Shown: in pieces, positions 1 to 8,700 of the stretch
Position numbering within the stretch: position 1 is the first letter of the stretch
How the letters are laid out: the number at the start of each line of letters is the position of its first letter
Assembly (NCBI RefSeq): GCF_015291665.1
Contig: NZ_CP030048.1
Location: 868,001 to 932,000 of the forward strand
DNA length: 64,000 bases
Direction of reading: 5' to 3'
Origin: Bradyrhizobium sp. CCBAU 53338
GTDB taxonomy: Bacteria; Pseudomonadota; Alphaproteobacteria; Rhizobiales; Xanthobacteraceae
Position numbers and translations under genes: made by a program
The notes under the pieces: model-generated
The model's input: only the letters and a program-made list of their open reading frames with translations
What the model was told of the DNA's origin: nothing
The model's database searches: none

Positions 1-727
1 GATCACGCTGGCGCGCCCCGACAAGAAGAACGCGCTGACGGATGCGATGTATGGCAAGCTCGCCGACACCATCGAATCCGCCGAGTTCGATCCGTCCGCG
101 CGCGTGCTGCTGATCCGCGGAGAGGGCGACATGTTCACCGCCGGCAACGATGTCGGCGAGTTCGCGGCCGTGGCGAGCGGCAGGTCAGAAGGCAGCCGTC
201 ATGTCGGCCGCTTCATCCAGTCGCTGGCGCGCTGCACCCGTCCGCTGGTCGCGGCGGTGCAGGGCCGCGCCGTCGGCGTCGGCACCACGATGTTGCTACA
301 TTGCGATCTCGTCGTGCTCGCCGAGAATGCTCAATTGTCGACCCCCTTCGTCAGCCTCGCATTGGTGCCGGAGGCCGCGTCAAGCCTGCTGATGCCGGCG
401 CGGATCGGCTATGCCCGCGCCTACGAGATGTTTGCGCTCGGCGAGACCGTGCCGGCGAAGGCCGCTCTGGACTGGGGGCTCGCCAACCGCGTGGTGCCGC
501 TCGACAAGCTCGATGCCGAGGCGCTTGCGCTGGCCCAGCGCCTGGCCCGGCAGCCGGCCGGTGCGCTCACCGCGACCAAGAAGCTGATGCGCAATGGCGA
601 GGCGCTGGTCGCGCAGATGCTGGCCGAGGGCGAACAGTTCGCGCAACGCCTGCGCACCGCCGAGGCGCGCGAGGCGTTCACGGCGTTCGCCGAGCGGCGT
701 CCGCCCAATTTCACGAAGGTTTCGTGA
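1..727 (+). CDS. enoyl-CoA hydratase/isomerase family protein (5' end outside window)
   Basis: This is a crotonase-fold enzyme that hydrates or isomerises enoyl-CoA thioesters in fatty-acid or related acyl-CoA breakdown. The reading frame is open from base 2, so the start codon and roughly 10-15 residues lie upstream. The visible start reads ITLARPDKKNALT, which is the first strand and helix of the crotonase fold. The oxyanion-hole segment FTAGNDVGEF and the second oxyanion segment with VGVGTTMLLHCDLV are both present. About 240 residues are visible, close to the usual 250-260. The exact substrate cannot be told, because many crotonases share these motifs. A methyl-accepting chemotaxis gene follows after 123 bp and is probably unrelated. 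Confidence 0.85.
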   Translation, partial: ITLARPDKKNALTDAMYGKLADTIESAEFDPSARVLLIRGEGDMFTAGNDVGEFAAVASGRSEGSRHVGRFIQSLARCTRPLVAAVQGRAVGVGTTMLLHCDLVVLAENAQLSTPFVSLALVPEAASSLLMPARIGYARAYEMFALGETVPAKAALDWGLANRVVPLDKLDAEALALAQRLARQPAGALTATKKLMRNGEALVAQMLAEGEQFAQRLRTAEAREAFTAFAERRPPNFTKVS

Positions 728-850
728 CGATGCGGGCCTGATTAAAGGTTTGGCAAAGCGGAATTCCCAGCATTTGACTAAAACCTTAACGGAACATTGG
801 CATGTCGCGGTGCAAGGTGGCCACTCCTGGAAGTAGGCCCCTTGTGACTC

Positions 851-2932
851 ATGGCAATGTTCAAGAAATCGGTAAGCTCGCTCCTCCTGACCCTGATGGC
901 CCTGCTGGCGATCGGCGCGCTGGCCTCGACGGCGATGCAGATGGTCGGGGCTTTCGGTCGCTACAATGACAGTCTCGAGACCGCGCGGCTTGCCGCGGCC
1001 GACAAGGCGATCTTCCACGGTGTGCTGTCCCTGCGCAACAATCGCGGCGACGCCCAGAGCGCGCTGCTCGGCGATGACGATCCTCGCGCAAAGCTAGCCG
1101 AAGCCGAGAAGGCAGAGCAGGGTGGCTACGACGGCATCAACGCAGCGCTCGCCACGGTCGATTTCGCCCGCCGCGATGAGCTCGCCAGCACGCTGAAGCA
1201 GCGCTGGGGCGGGGCCTCACCGCAATTCCAGCTGTTCTATGACGAGGCCAAGCGTCCGCGCGCCGAGCGCAAGATCGAGCGGACCAATTCCTGGTACGAT
1301 GCGGTCACCAAGGTCATCGACACCGCAAACCTCGCCTCTACGGCGGTGTCGAATCGCGCCTGGATGAACGATCCCTACATCGCGCGCATGATACAGGTCC
1401 GCCGGCTCGCCTGGCAGGTGCGCGACCGTTATGGAATCCATTGTTCGGCATTGCGCTCGAACGTCAACAGCAGCAAGCCGCTCGACGACACCCAGAAGCG
1501 CTCGCTGGCGCAGTGGGACGGCACCATCGCTTCCGGCTGGTCCGGCATGGCCGAACTGCTGGCCGCGCCCGACGTGACGGCGGACCTGGTCACCGCGGCC
1601 ACTGATGCAAAGGCCAAGACCGACGGCGTGCTCAAGCAGATCGGCGATCTGACCAGGAATTTCGACGGCAGCGGCAAGCCCGCGATGGCGGCGGCGGATT
1701 GGAATAAGCTCTGTCAGTCGCCGTTCCCGCTCATCGTCGGGGTCGCGACCAAGGCGCTCGACCAGTCGATCGCGCGTGCGGAGGCGGTGCAAGCCAAGGC
1801 GCTGACCAACCTCGTCGTGCAGTCGCTTGCGTTCCTGATCGCACTGGCCGTGACCTTGGCCGGCGTCTACGTCGTGCGCAATCGCCTGATGCGCCCGGTG
1901 CGCGCGATTCTCGATGCGATCGCCCGTATCGGCGCCCGCGATTATGCGACGCCGGTGCCGCAATCCCGCTATCCCGACGAGTTCGGCACCATGGCTGCCG
2001 CGCTCGAAAGCCTGCGCGAGAGCGCGGCCACCGCAGAGCGCCTCGGACAGGAGCGCGAATCGCAGCAGGCACTGCAGCTCGCCCGCTCGGGCACCGTGGA
2101 CGCCGCCTGCCGCAGCTTCGACGACACGGTGCAAGCCGTGATCCAGAGCGTCGCGGCGTCGACCAGGGAGCTCGACGCCACGGCGACCGACGTGCGCACG
2201 CTGGTCTCGGAATCGAGCAGCCAGACCGCTGCGGTCTCGTCTGCCGCCGAGCAGGCCACCAACAATCTCGAAAGCATCGCAGCTGCGACCGAGGAGCTCT
2301 CGGCCTCCGTCGGCGAGATCTCCGCGCAGGTGCAGTCCAGCGCACGCGATGCGCGCGAAGCGGTGTCGCAGGTGGAACAGACCAACGCCACCGTCGAAAT
2401 CCTCGACCAGACCGCCGGCCGCATCAGCGAAGTCGTGAAGATGATCCACGCCATCGCCGGCCAGACCAATCTGCTCGCCTTGAACGCAACCATCGAGGCG
2501 GCCCGCGCCGGCGAAGCCGGCCGCGGCTTTGCGGTGGTTGCCGGCGAGGTCAAGAGCCTCGCGGCGCAGACCGCGACCGCGACCGAGGAGATCTCGCGCC
2601 AGGTCGAGGAGATCCAGGGCGCGACCGGGCAGGCGGTCGCTGCGATCCGCTCGATCGGCGGGGCCATCAGCGGCATCGACGAGAAGATGACCGCGATTGC
2701 GGCCGCGGTCGAGCAGCAGCGCGCGGCCACCACCGAGATCTCGCGCAACTTCCAGCATGCCGCCCAAGGCACGCGCGAGGTCACCGACACCATCGGCAGC
2801 GTCGCCAAGCTCAACCAGGAGACCGGCAACGCCGGTACGGGGCTGTCCCAGTCGGTGACCAAGATGTCGGCCGACGCGGACCGCCTCCGCGTCGCAGTCG
2901 AGGGTTTCCTCGGCGCGGTGAAGTCCGCCTAA
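851..2932 (+). CDS. methyl-accepting chemotaxis protein
   Basis: This is an inner-membrane chemoreceptor that relays a periplasmic signal to a CheA/CheW array. A first membrane helix at about residues 9-30 is followed by a long periplasmic domain of about 290 residues, a second helix at about 325-345, a HAMP segment and a cytoplasmic signalling coiled coil. The receptor tip with [20 protein letters not shown] lies near residues 530-575 and is essentially canonical. The periplasmic domain is not one I recognise, so the ligand is unknown. The ATG at 851 was chosen because it begins the hydrophobic leader; an ATG two codons on is equally possible. No che genes are adjacent, so it is an orphan receptor. 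Confidence 0.9.
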   Translation: MAMFKKSVSSLLLTLMALLAIGALASTAMQMVGAFGRYNDSLETARLAAADKAIFHGVLSLRNNRGDAQSALLGDDDPRAKLAEAEKAEQGGYDGINAALATVDFARRDELASTLKQRWGGASPQFQLFYDEAKRPRAERKIERTNSWYDAVTKVIDTANLASTAVSNRAWMNDPYIARMIQVRRLAWQVRDRYGIHCSALRSNVNSSKPLDDTQKRSLAQWDGTIASGWSGMAELLAAPDVTADLVTAATDAKAKTDGVLKQIGDLTRNFDGSGKPAMAAADWNKLCQSPFPLIVGVATKALDQSIARAEAVQAKALTNLVVQSLAFLIALAVTLAGVYVVRNRLMRPVRAILDAIARIGARDYATPVPQSRYPDEFGTMAAALESLRESAATAERLGQERESQQALQLARSGTVDAACRSFDDTVQAVIQSVAASTRELDATATDVRTLVSESSSQTAAVSSAAEQATNNLESIAAATEELSASVGEISAQVQSSARDAREAVSQVEQTNATVEILDQTAGRISEVVKMIHAIAGQTNLLALNATIEAARAGEAGRGFAVVAGEVKSLAAQTATATEEISRQVEEIQGATGQAVAAIRSIGGAISGIDEKMTAIAAAVEQQRAATTEISRNFQHAAQGTREVTDTIGSVAKLNQETGNAGTGLSQSVTKMSADADRLRVAVEGFLGAVKSA

Positions 2933-3070
2933 GCCTTCATTCCCTGCTCAACGGCGCGCGGATGGGCATTGCCGCGCGTGCGTGTGCCCTGTAAATGGTA
3001 GCGGTACCATACTCCGACCTGCCCGCAGGCGGATCAAAACTAACGGCAGGACGACAGGGAGATAATTTCG

Positions 3071-4009
3071 ATGCCGGTCACCCCACACAACGCCCAGCGC
3101 CCCTATCGCGGCGTGTTCCCGGTCGCACCCACCATTTTCGACGAGCGCGGCGAGCTCGATCTCGAGGGCCAGCGCCGCTGCATCGATTTCATGATCGATG
3201 CGGGCTCGAACGGCATCTGCATCCTCGCCAATTTCTCCGAGCAGTTCGTGCTGACCGATGCCGAGCGCGAGAGCGTGATGCATGCGGTGCTGGAGCACGT
3301 CGCGGGCCGCGTGCCCGTGATCGTCACCACCACGCATTTCAGCTCGGCGGTGTGCGCGGCGCGCAGCAAGCAGGCCGAGGCCGCCGGTGCGGCCATGGTG
3401 ATGGTGATGCCGCCCTATCATGGCGCCACCTTCCGCGTGCCGGAGAAGGGCATCGTCGAATTCTTCAGGGTGCTGTCGGGCGCGATCAACATTCCGATCA
3501 TGATCCAGGACGCGCCGGTCGCGGGCACGCCGCTATCGGTCGAGCTGCTGGCGCGGCTGGCGCGCGACTTCTCCAACATTCGCTATTTCAAGATCGAGGT
3601 GGCGGGCGCGGCGTCAAAGCTCCGCAGCCTGATCGAGGCGGGCGGCAAGGACATCGAGGGCCCATGGGATGGCGAAGAAGCGATCACCCTGATGGCCGAT
3701 CTCGATGCCGGCGCGACCGGCGCGATGACCGGCGGCGGCTATCCCGACGGTATCCGCCAGATCATCAATCCCTATTTCGCGGGCGACCGGGAGAAGGCGA
3801 AGGCCGCCTATGAGCGCTGGTTGCCGCTGATCAACTACGAGAACCGCCAGTGCGGCCTGATCGCCTGCAAGGCCATGATGCAGGCCGGCGGCGTGATCAA
3901 GTCGGACGCCGTGCGCCATCCGCTGCAACCGCTGCATCCGGCGACGAAGGCAGGGCTGCTGGAACTCGCCAAGGAGCGCGACGCGCTGGCACTGCGGTGG
4001 GGGAAGTAG
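3071..4009 (+). CDS. dihydrodipicolinate synthase (DapA) family aldolase/lyase
   Basis: This is a class I, Schiff-base-forming TIM-barrel aldolase or lyase of the DapA/N-acetylneuraminate lyase family. At 312 residues it is slightly longer than biosynthetic DapA (about 295). The barrel begins after PYRGVFPVAPTIFDE. A tyrosine occurs in MPPYHGAT, and the likely Schiff-base lysine is in the YFKIEVAG segment. A GGGAG ribosome binding site precedes the ATG. It stands alone with no lysine-biosynthesis neighbours. The family also includes sugar-acid dehydratases and pyruvate-dependent aldolases, so a catabolic role is more likely than lysine synthesis, but the substrate is not determined by the sequence. 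Confidence 0.8.
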   Translation: MPVTPHNAQRPYRGVFPVAPTIFDERGELDLEGQRRCIDFMIDAGSNGICILANFSEQFVLTDAERESVMHAVLEHVAGRVPVIVTTTHFSSAVCAARSKQAEAAGAAMVMVMPPYHGATFRVPEKGIVEFFRVLSGAINIPIMIQDAPVAGTPLSVELLARLARDFSNIRYFKIEVAGAASKLRSLIEAGGKDIEGPWDGEEAITLMADLDAGATGAMTGGGYPDGIRQIINPYFAGDREKAKAAYERWLPLINYENRQCGLIACKAMMQAGGVIKSDAVRHPLQPLHPATKAGLLELAKERDALALRWGK

Positions 4010-4088
4010 GGGCAAAGCAGTCGGCCACAACCTCCGCTCTCGTCCCGGCCTGCGCCGGGTCGACACTGAGATTGCTGCGCGACTTCGG

Positions 4089-4787
4089 TTAATTGGCAAA
4101 CATCCACTCGCCAATGATGCGGAATCTCGCCTCGGCATCATCCTGCCTGAACAGTGTGATGCGATCGATCACGAGAATATCGAGCTTCAGCCGCGCAAAC
4201 CGCGCCCGCAGCATCTCAAGAATCGGCCCGCGCCGTTCCGTATCGAGCCGGCCTGTCAGCGTCATGTGGAAGCGAAACTCTTCCATCACGTAGGGATAGC
4301 CCCAGCGATCGAGATAGTCGCGCTGGCGCTCAGTGAGCCTCTCCGGCCTACGCCGCGCGCGGTCTTCGGCCGTCAGGCGCGGACGGAAGGAATCGAAATC
4401 GCGGACGCAATCGGCGGCCAGTTGCTGGAGCGCCTCGACCGGCTCGGTCGGAATGACGGCGATGAAGCCGCTGATAGAGTCGACCACGGGCCGGATCACC
4501 GGAATCGGCCGTGCCTTCCCGGCGAATGCCGCGCTCGCCGCCACCAGCTCGGCCTCGGTCTTGTCGGACGCCAGCGCCATCGGCGCCTTCAGCGTACCGT
4601 GAAAGCCGTATTTGCGCGGGTCTGTCGTGATGTCGTGCCAGTCCGGCGCGACATGCAGCGCTTCCTGCGGAAACGAAACTTCGTCGCCGGTGTAAGCCTC
4701 GTAGCCGAGCAACTCGGCACCGAAGCGCGAGAGTGCGTTGTCGGTGCCGGCGGCAAAATAGATCGCGTAGCGGGGGAAACCTGTCAT
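4089..4787 (-). CDS. DUF1045 phosphonate-metabolism protein, 2H-phosphoesterase type
   Basis: This 232-residue protein belongs to a family (DUF1045) regularly found in phosphonate operons. Two H-x-T motifs are visible: HGT at residues 63-65 in the GFHGTLKAP segment and HMT at residues 174-176 in FRFHMTLTGR. Paired HxT motifs mark 2H phosphoesterases, which act on cyclic phosphates and nucleotide phosphodiesters. It is the last gene of a leftward operon with a hexapeptide acyltransferase and a broken PhnM-like gene, 18 bp downstream of the latter. A plausible but unproven job is opening the ribose 1,2-cyclic phosphate left by C-P lyase, since no PhnP is seen in this window. Confidence 0.8.
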   Translation of the reverse strand: MTGFPRYAIYFAAGTDNALSRFGAELLGYEAYTGDEVSFPQEALHVAPDWHDITTDPRKYGFHGTLKAPMALASDKTEAELVAASAAFAGKARPIPVIRPVVDSISGFIAVIPTEPVEALQQLAADCVRDFDSFRPRLTAEDRARRRPERLTERQRDYLDRWGYPYVMEEFRFHMTLTGRLDTERRGPILEMLRARFARLKLDILVIDRITLFRQDDAEARFRIIGEWMFAN

Positions 4788-4805
4788 TGCCCGAGCATAA
4801 CCAAT

Positions 4806-5999
4806 TTATACCGCAACGACAGTCTCGCGCGGCGTCGCAGCCGCGCCGCGGAGCCGCGTTGCATCGGTGAGATGCGCGAGCTTGCCGGCCGCGAGCACTG
4901 CGACGAGCCGTGGCCGCAGCGGCATGCTGTCGTCCACGAGCAGGATATCGGCACGATGGCCGGCAGCGAGCGTGCCGCGATCGGTCAGGCCGGTCGCTTG
5001 CGCGGGCGCCGACGAGACCAGCTTCCAGGCCTCGCTCAGCGGCAGCACGCCGTCTGCGGCAAGGCGGAAGGCAGCGAGCAGCGGCGCCGGGTAATAATAG
5101 TCCGAGGCCAGCACCGAGCAGAGACCCTTCGCGATCATGTCCGAAGCCCTGGTCCAGCCGGTGTGGCTGCCGCCCCGCACGACGTTCGGCGCACCGTAGA
5201 CGATGGCATCACCGGCCGCCGCGGCCTCGCGCGCCGTCTCCTCGTTGGTCGGAAATTCGGCGAGCATCACGCCCATGTCGCGAAACGACTTGCGCATCGC
5301 CGGCGTCGCGTCGTCGTGCGACAGCATCCGCACTCCGGCCGCGCGCGCCGCCGCTGCGAGCCGGGTGATCGAGGCCGGAACATCGGCAGAGCGCGAGACG
5401 ATATGCGCGACGAGCCCGTCGAAGTCGTCGCTCGACAGGCCGGTCCGCTCCACCATGCGGTTGCGCTAGCGCGGATTGGAGATGTCGGCAACGACCCCGT
5501 CCATGTGGTCGTTGAAGGCGAACAGGTCGACGCGGCCCGCGGCCAGCCATTGGCCGATCTCGGCCTCGGCATCGAGATTGTAGGTCTCGTGCCGCAGGTG
5601 GAAGCGGGTGTCGGCGGCGAAGTGCGGGCGTTGCCGCTCGATCGCCTCGAGCAGGCGCCGTGCATTGTCGCCGCTGCGCAGGCCCGGCTCCCACGACCAT
5701 GTCGTGGCGTGGAACACCGTGGTGATGCCGTTGCTGATCACCTGGCGGTCGGTGTCAGCCAGCGCGACGTCGATCGGGAAGTCGACACCGGCCCGCGGCA
5801 TCATCTGGCGCTCGAAAGCGTCGCCATGAATGTCAACGATGCCGGGCAGCACCAGCAGGTTGCGCGCGTCGATCGCCAGCCGCGCGCGGCCGCGCGGCGC
5901 ATCGATCCGCGCGATGTCGATTCCGGATACGGAGAGTGAAACTTCGGCGAGCTCGGAGCCGATCAGGGTCCGGCCACCTTCGATGAAAATGTCTGTCAC
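4806..5999 (-). pseudogene. second PhnM-like amidohydrolase interrupted by an in-frame amber stop
   Basis: The gene encodes a PhnM-type amidohydrolase of 397 codons (alpha-D-ribose 1-methylphosphonate 5-triphosphate diphosphatase family). The N-terminal part has the metal-site segment IVDIHGD (His58, Asp60). Codon 178 is TAG at 5466-5468. The same frame continues without another stop, with PhnM-like motifs MLSHDD, YGAPNVVRGGSH and LTDRGTLAAGHRADILL. No frameshift is needed, so one base change such as AAG to TAG would explain it. The start overlaps the upstream acyltransferase stop by ATGA. A complete paralogue is at 15939-17096, which could make loss tolerable. Translational readthrough or a sequencing error are the alternatives. 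Confidence 0.8.
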
Positions 6000-6652
6000 G
6001 CGACCGCGCTTCGTTTGCTGGACGGGGAATGCGCCCCTGCTTCGTATGTCGTCAGGAAATCTTCAATTGCGAGCTTGCGGAAATCGGGCAGCGCTGCACG
6101 CAATTTGTCGTGATCCCAGTCCCACCATGCCAGCTTGGCCAGCCGCCCGGCAACCTCCTCCGAGAACCGCCGCCGCACGATCCGCGCCGGGTTGCCGGCG
6201 ATGATGGTGTAGGCCGGCACGTCCTTGGTGACGATGGCGCCGGCCGCGATCACGGCGCCGGTGCCGATGTTGCGGCCCGGCAGCACCACCGCGCCATGGC
6301 CGATCCAGACGTCGTGTCCGATATGGACGCGATGCTGGCGCCGCCAGTCGAAGAACTCGTGATCGTCGCTCTCGCCGGGGAAGTAGGCGCTGGAGCGGTA
6401 AGTGAAATGCGCCTGCGTAGCGCGATGCATCGGATGATTGCCGGGATTGATCCGCGTCATCGCCGCGATCGAGCAGAATTTTCCGATGGTGGTGTAGGTG
6501 ATCTGCGCGTCGTTCACGACGTAGGAGTAGTCGCCCATCGCGACTTCGTGGAGGATCGTGCGGGCGCCGACTTCGGTATAAGCGCCGAGACTGGTCTCGT
6601 GCAGCTTCGCCGAAGGATCGATGGTCGGCTCGACCGATAGCGCCTTGGCCAT
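5996..6652 (-). CDS. phosphonate-metabolism hexapeptide-repeat acyltransferase
   Basis: This 218-residue left-handed beta-helix acyltransferase is related to chloramphenicol/virginiamycin acetyltransferases and matches the subgroup associated with phosphonate operons. Hexapeptide repeats run through the middle, and the active-site region has NHPMHRAT and later HIGHDVWIGHGAVVLPG, followed by GAVIAAGAIVTKDVP and AGNPARIVRRRF. The start ATG at 6652 gives MAKALSVEPTIDPSAKL; an upstream extension of the same frame would run through the Pho box and is not credible. It is the first gene of the leftward operon and overlaps the PhnM-like gene by 4 bp. A triple Pho-box array lies about 50 bp upstream. 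The acceptor is unknown; acetylation of aminoalkylphosphonates (a PhnO-like role) is an inference. Confidence 0.85.
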   Translation of the reverse strand: MAKALSVEPTIDPSAKLHETSLGAYTEVGARTILHEVAMGDYSYVVNDAQITYTTIGKFCSIAAMTRINPGNHPMHRATQAHFTYRSSAYFPGESDDHEFFDWRRQHRVHIGHDVWIGHGAVVLPGRNIGTGAVIAAGAIVTKDVPAYTIIAGNPARIVRRRFSEEVAGRLAKLAWWDWDHDKLRAALPDFRKLAIEDFLTTYEAGAHSPSSKRSAVA

Positions 6653-6699
6653 GTTGCATCCTAAAATCAGAGGGCGGGGGCTCGTCATCGAGTCGCTCG

Positions 6700-6728
6700 A
6701 TGACATCATCATGACGTCGCGATGACAG
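6700..6728 (-). promoter_or_regulatory. Pho box (three 7-bp half-sites at 11-bp spacing)
   Basis: Read on the minus strand, the half-sites are CTGTCAT (6722-6728), ACGTCAT (6711-6717) and ATGTCAT (6700-6706), each exactly 11 bp from the next. PhoB binds direct repeats of CTGTCAT with this period. The array ends 48 bp upstream of the acyltransferase start codon, which is compatible with activation of the leftward operon under phosphate starvation. Confidence 0.75.
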
Positions 6729-6800
6729 GGGATGAGGTGTGTAGGATCGCCGCACCGCAATCGCCGTGTCACACAGACGTTAAAGGCCGGCGATAGCGGT

Positions 6801-6823
6801 GGGCTCCAGCTACTCTGGAGCCC
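6801..6823 (+). promoter_or_regulatory. hairpin containing the phnC ribosome binding site
   Basis: GGGCTCCAG (6801-6809) pairs perfectly with CTGGAGCCC (6815-6823) around a 5-nt loop. The 3' arm contains the phnC Shine-Dalgarno sequence GGAG (6817-6820), six bases before the ATG at 6827. In the mRNA the closed stem would hide the ribosome binding site. Confidence 0.6.
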
Positions 6824-6826
6824 TGC

Positions 6827-7636
6827 ATGCTGGTGGTTGAAGGTCTGACGTGCCGCTTCGGCGCAAAAGCCGCGGTGGACGACGCCTCGTTTCAAATCTC
6901 CCCCGGCGGGTTCGTCGGCGTGATCGGGCGCTCGGGCGCCGGCAAGTCGACCTTGCTGCGAACGATCAATCGCCTGGTGACGCCGACGCAGGGCCGTATC
7001 GTATTCGATGGTCTCGACGTCACCGCACTGCGCGGCAAGGAGCTGCGGCAGTGGCGGGCGCGCTCGGCGATGATCTTTCAGCAGTTCAACCTGGTCGGCC
7101 GGCTCGATGTCCTGACCAACGTGCTGATGGGGCGTCTTGCCACTATGCCCGCCTGGCGCTCGCTGTCGCAGATCTGGCCCGAGCAGGACAAGGCGCTGGC
7201 CATGTCCGCGCTCGAACAGTTCGACATCGCTGCGCTCGCCGCCCAGCGTGCAGACCAGCTCTCCGGCGGCCAGCAGCAGCGCGTCGCGATCGCGCGGGCG
7301 CTGGTGCAGCAGCCCGACATCATCCTTGCCGACGAGCCGATCGCCTCGCTCGATCCGCGCAACACCAAGATCGTCATGGATGCGCTTCTGCGCATCAACA
7401 AGCATTTCGGCATCACCGTGCTGTGCAACCTGCATTCGCTCGACCTGGCGCGCAGCTATTGCGATCGCCTGATCGGCATGGCGGCGGGCCGCGTGGTGTT
7501 CGACGGCGCGCCGTCCGCGCTGACCGACCTCGTCGCGCGTGAGCTCTACGATCTCGAAGCCGCCGACGTCATGGGCGGCACACCTGCCCCGGCGCCCGAG
7601 GGCGTTCCGGCACTCGGAACGGCCGCCGCGGCCTGA
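6827..7636 (+). CDS. phnC: phosphonate ABC transporter ATP-binding protein PhnC
   Basis: This is the ATPase of the PhnCDE phosphonate importer. Walker A is GRSGAGKST at residues 34-42, the LSGGQQQR signature begins at residue 145, and Walker B with ILADEP follows at about 166-171. The text between them, with [12 protein letters not shown] and MIFQQFNLV, is typical of PhnC. The 269-residue length is normal. The gene opens the rightward importer operon, with phnD 64 bp downstream. Its Shine-Dalgarno sequence lies in the 3' arm of a perfect 9-bp hairpin directly before the start codon. The upstream region is shared with the divergent, Pho-box-preceded acyltransferase operon. Confidence 0.95.
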   Translation: MLVVEGLTCRFGAKAAVDDASFQISPGGFVGVIGRSGAGKSTLLRTINRLVTPTQGRIVFDGLDVTALRGKELRQWRARSAMIFQQFNLVGRLDVLTNVLMGRLATMPAWRSLSQIWPEQDKALAMSALEQFDIAALAAQRADQLSGGQQQRVAIARALVQQPDIILADEPIASLDPRNTKIVMDALLRINKHFGITVLCNLHSLDLARSYCDRLIGMAAGRVVFDGAPSALTDLVARELYDLEAADVMGGTPAPAPEGVPALGTAAAA

Positions 7637-7700
7637 GCCGCGTCGCATCCGTCGTTACCAGTTTTTCCGTCAACCAATCCTGTCAGATGAAGAGGGCATC

Positions 7701-8630
7701 ATGATCACTCGCAGATTAGTTCTTGCCGGCGCTGCCGCGCTGACCTTTGCCGGATCCGCTTCCGCCGAAGACTGGAAGTCGAAATATCCGGAGATCACCT
7801 TTGCCGTGATCCCGGCCGAGAACGGTTCGGGCGTCACCGAACGTTACGGCCCCTTCGTCGATTATCTGTCGAAGGAACTCGGCGTGAAGGTCACGCTGCG
7901 CGTCGCCAACGACTATGCCGCCGTCATCGAAGGCCAGCGCGCCGGCAACATCCACATCGGCTATTACGGCCCGGCCTCCTTCTCGCGCGCACGTCTGACC
8001 GGCGTCAAGACCGATGCGTTCGTCATCGACGTCAATTCCGATGGCTCGAAGGGTTATTACTCGGTGTTCTACGTGCTGGCGAAATCGCCGTACCAGAAGA
8101 TCGAGGACCTCAAGGGCAAGAATCTGGGGCTTGTTGATCCGAATTCCACTTCTGGCAACAACATGCCCCGCTTCAAGCTGAACGCGATGGGCATCGATCC
8201 CGACGCCTATTTCTCCAAGGTCGTCTTCACCGGCAGCCACGAGAATGCGGTGCTGGCGCTGGCCCAGGGCACCGTCGACGTCGCCGCCAACTGGTGGAAC
8301 GCCGACGACGATTCCAACCTGACCCGCATGCTCAACAAGGGCATGGTCAAGTCGGCCGACGGCACCGTGATGAAGAAGGAGGACTTCCGCATCATCGTGA
8401 AGTCCGACCTCATCATCAACTCGCCCTACGCCTATCTCAGCAGCCTCCCGGACGACATGAAAGCCGCGATCAAGAAGGCCTTCCTCGATGCGGCCCAGAA
8501 GGACCCCGAGGCTTTCAAGAAGCTCTCCGACGGCAAGAACAAGCCCTGGGAACCGATCGCCAACGAGGATTACAACAAGACCATCGAGCTGATTAAGTTC
8601 GTCGACAATCTGCGTAAGAAGGCGTCCTGA
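7701..8630 (+). CDS. phnD: phosphonate ABC transporter substrate-binding protein PhnD
   Basis: This is the periplasmic phosphonate-binding component that delivers ligand to PhnE/PhnC. The ATG at 7701 gives a clear signal peptide (MITRRLVLAGAAALTFAGSA, cleavage near SASA/ED at residues 22-23). The mature protein has family motifs such as ERYGPFVDYLSKELG, IGYYGPASF and LVDPNSTSGNN. At 309 residues it is within the PhnD range. An upstream in-frame extension overlapping phnC lacks a signal peptide and was rejected. A strong hairpin followed by a T-rich run lies 21 bp after the stop, so this part of the mRNA may be more abundant than the permease part, as is common for binding-protein genes. Confidence 0.95.
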   Translation: MITRRLVLAGAAALTFAGSASAEDWKSKYPEITFAVIPAENGSGVTERYGPFVDYLSKELGVKVTLRVANDYAAVIEGQRAGNIHIGYYGPASFSRARLTGVKTDAFVIDVNSDGSKGYYSVFYVLAKSPYQKIEDLKGKNLGLVDPNSTSGNNMPRFKLNAMGIDPDAYFSKVVFTGSHENAVLALAQGTVDVAANWWNADDDSNLTRMLNKGMVKSADGTVMKKEDFRIIVKSDLIINSPYAYLSSLPDDMKAAIKKAFLDAAQKDPEAFKKLSDGKNKPWEPIANEDYNKTIELIKFVDNLRKKAS

Positions 8631-8651
8631 GCTCGTCGGGACGACGTACTG

Positions 8652-8682
8652 GAGCCGGGTCGATGGACCCGGCTCTTTTCTT
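8652..8682 (+). terminator. rho-independent terminator-like hairpin between phnD and phnE1
   Basis: GAGCCGGGTC (8652-8661) and GACCCGGCTC (8666-8675) form a perfect 10-bp GC-rich stem with a GATG loop, followed directly by TTTTCTT. It sits inside the importer operon, so it more likely acts as an attenuator or as a 3' stabiliser of the phnCD message than as a complete stop. Confidence 0.75.
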
Positions 8683-8700
8683 GATGGATCTGTTCCTTCG

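Noticed and set aside
1217..2767. Minus-strand open frame of 516 codons opposite the chemoreceptor gene
   Set aside because: Composition is that of a shadow frame, with no domain motifs, and the plus-strand receptor is canonical.
6755..6783. Possible plus-strand Pho box upstream of phnC (CCGCAAT, GTGTCAC, ACGTTAA at 11-bp spacing)
   Set aside because: Only 3 to 5 of 7 bases match per unit, so it cannot be separated from chance.
6653..7648. N-terminal extension of the hexapeptide acyltransferase frame across phnC
   Set aside because: The extension is antisense to phnC and includes the Pho-box region; the acyltransferase family starts at MAKALS (6652).
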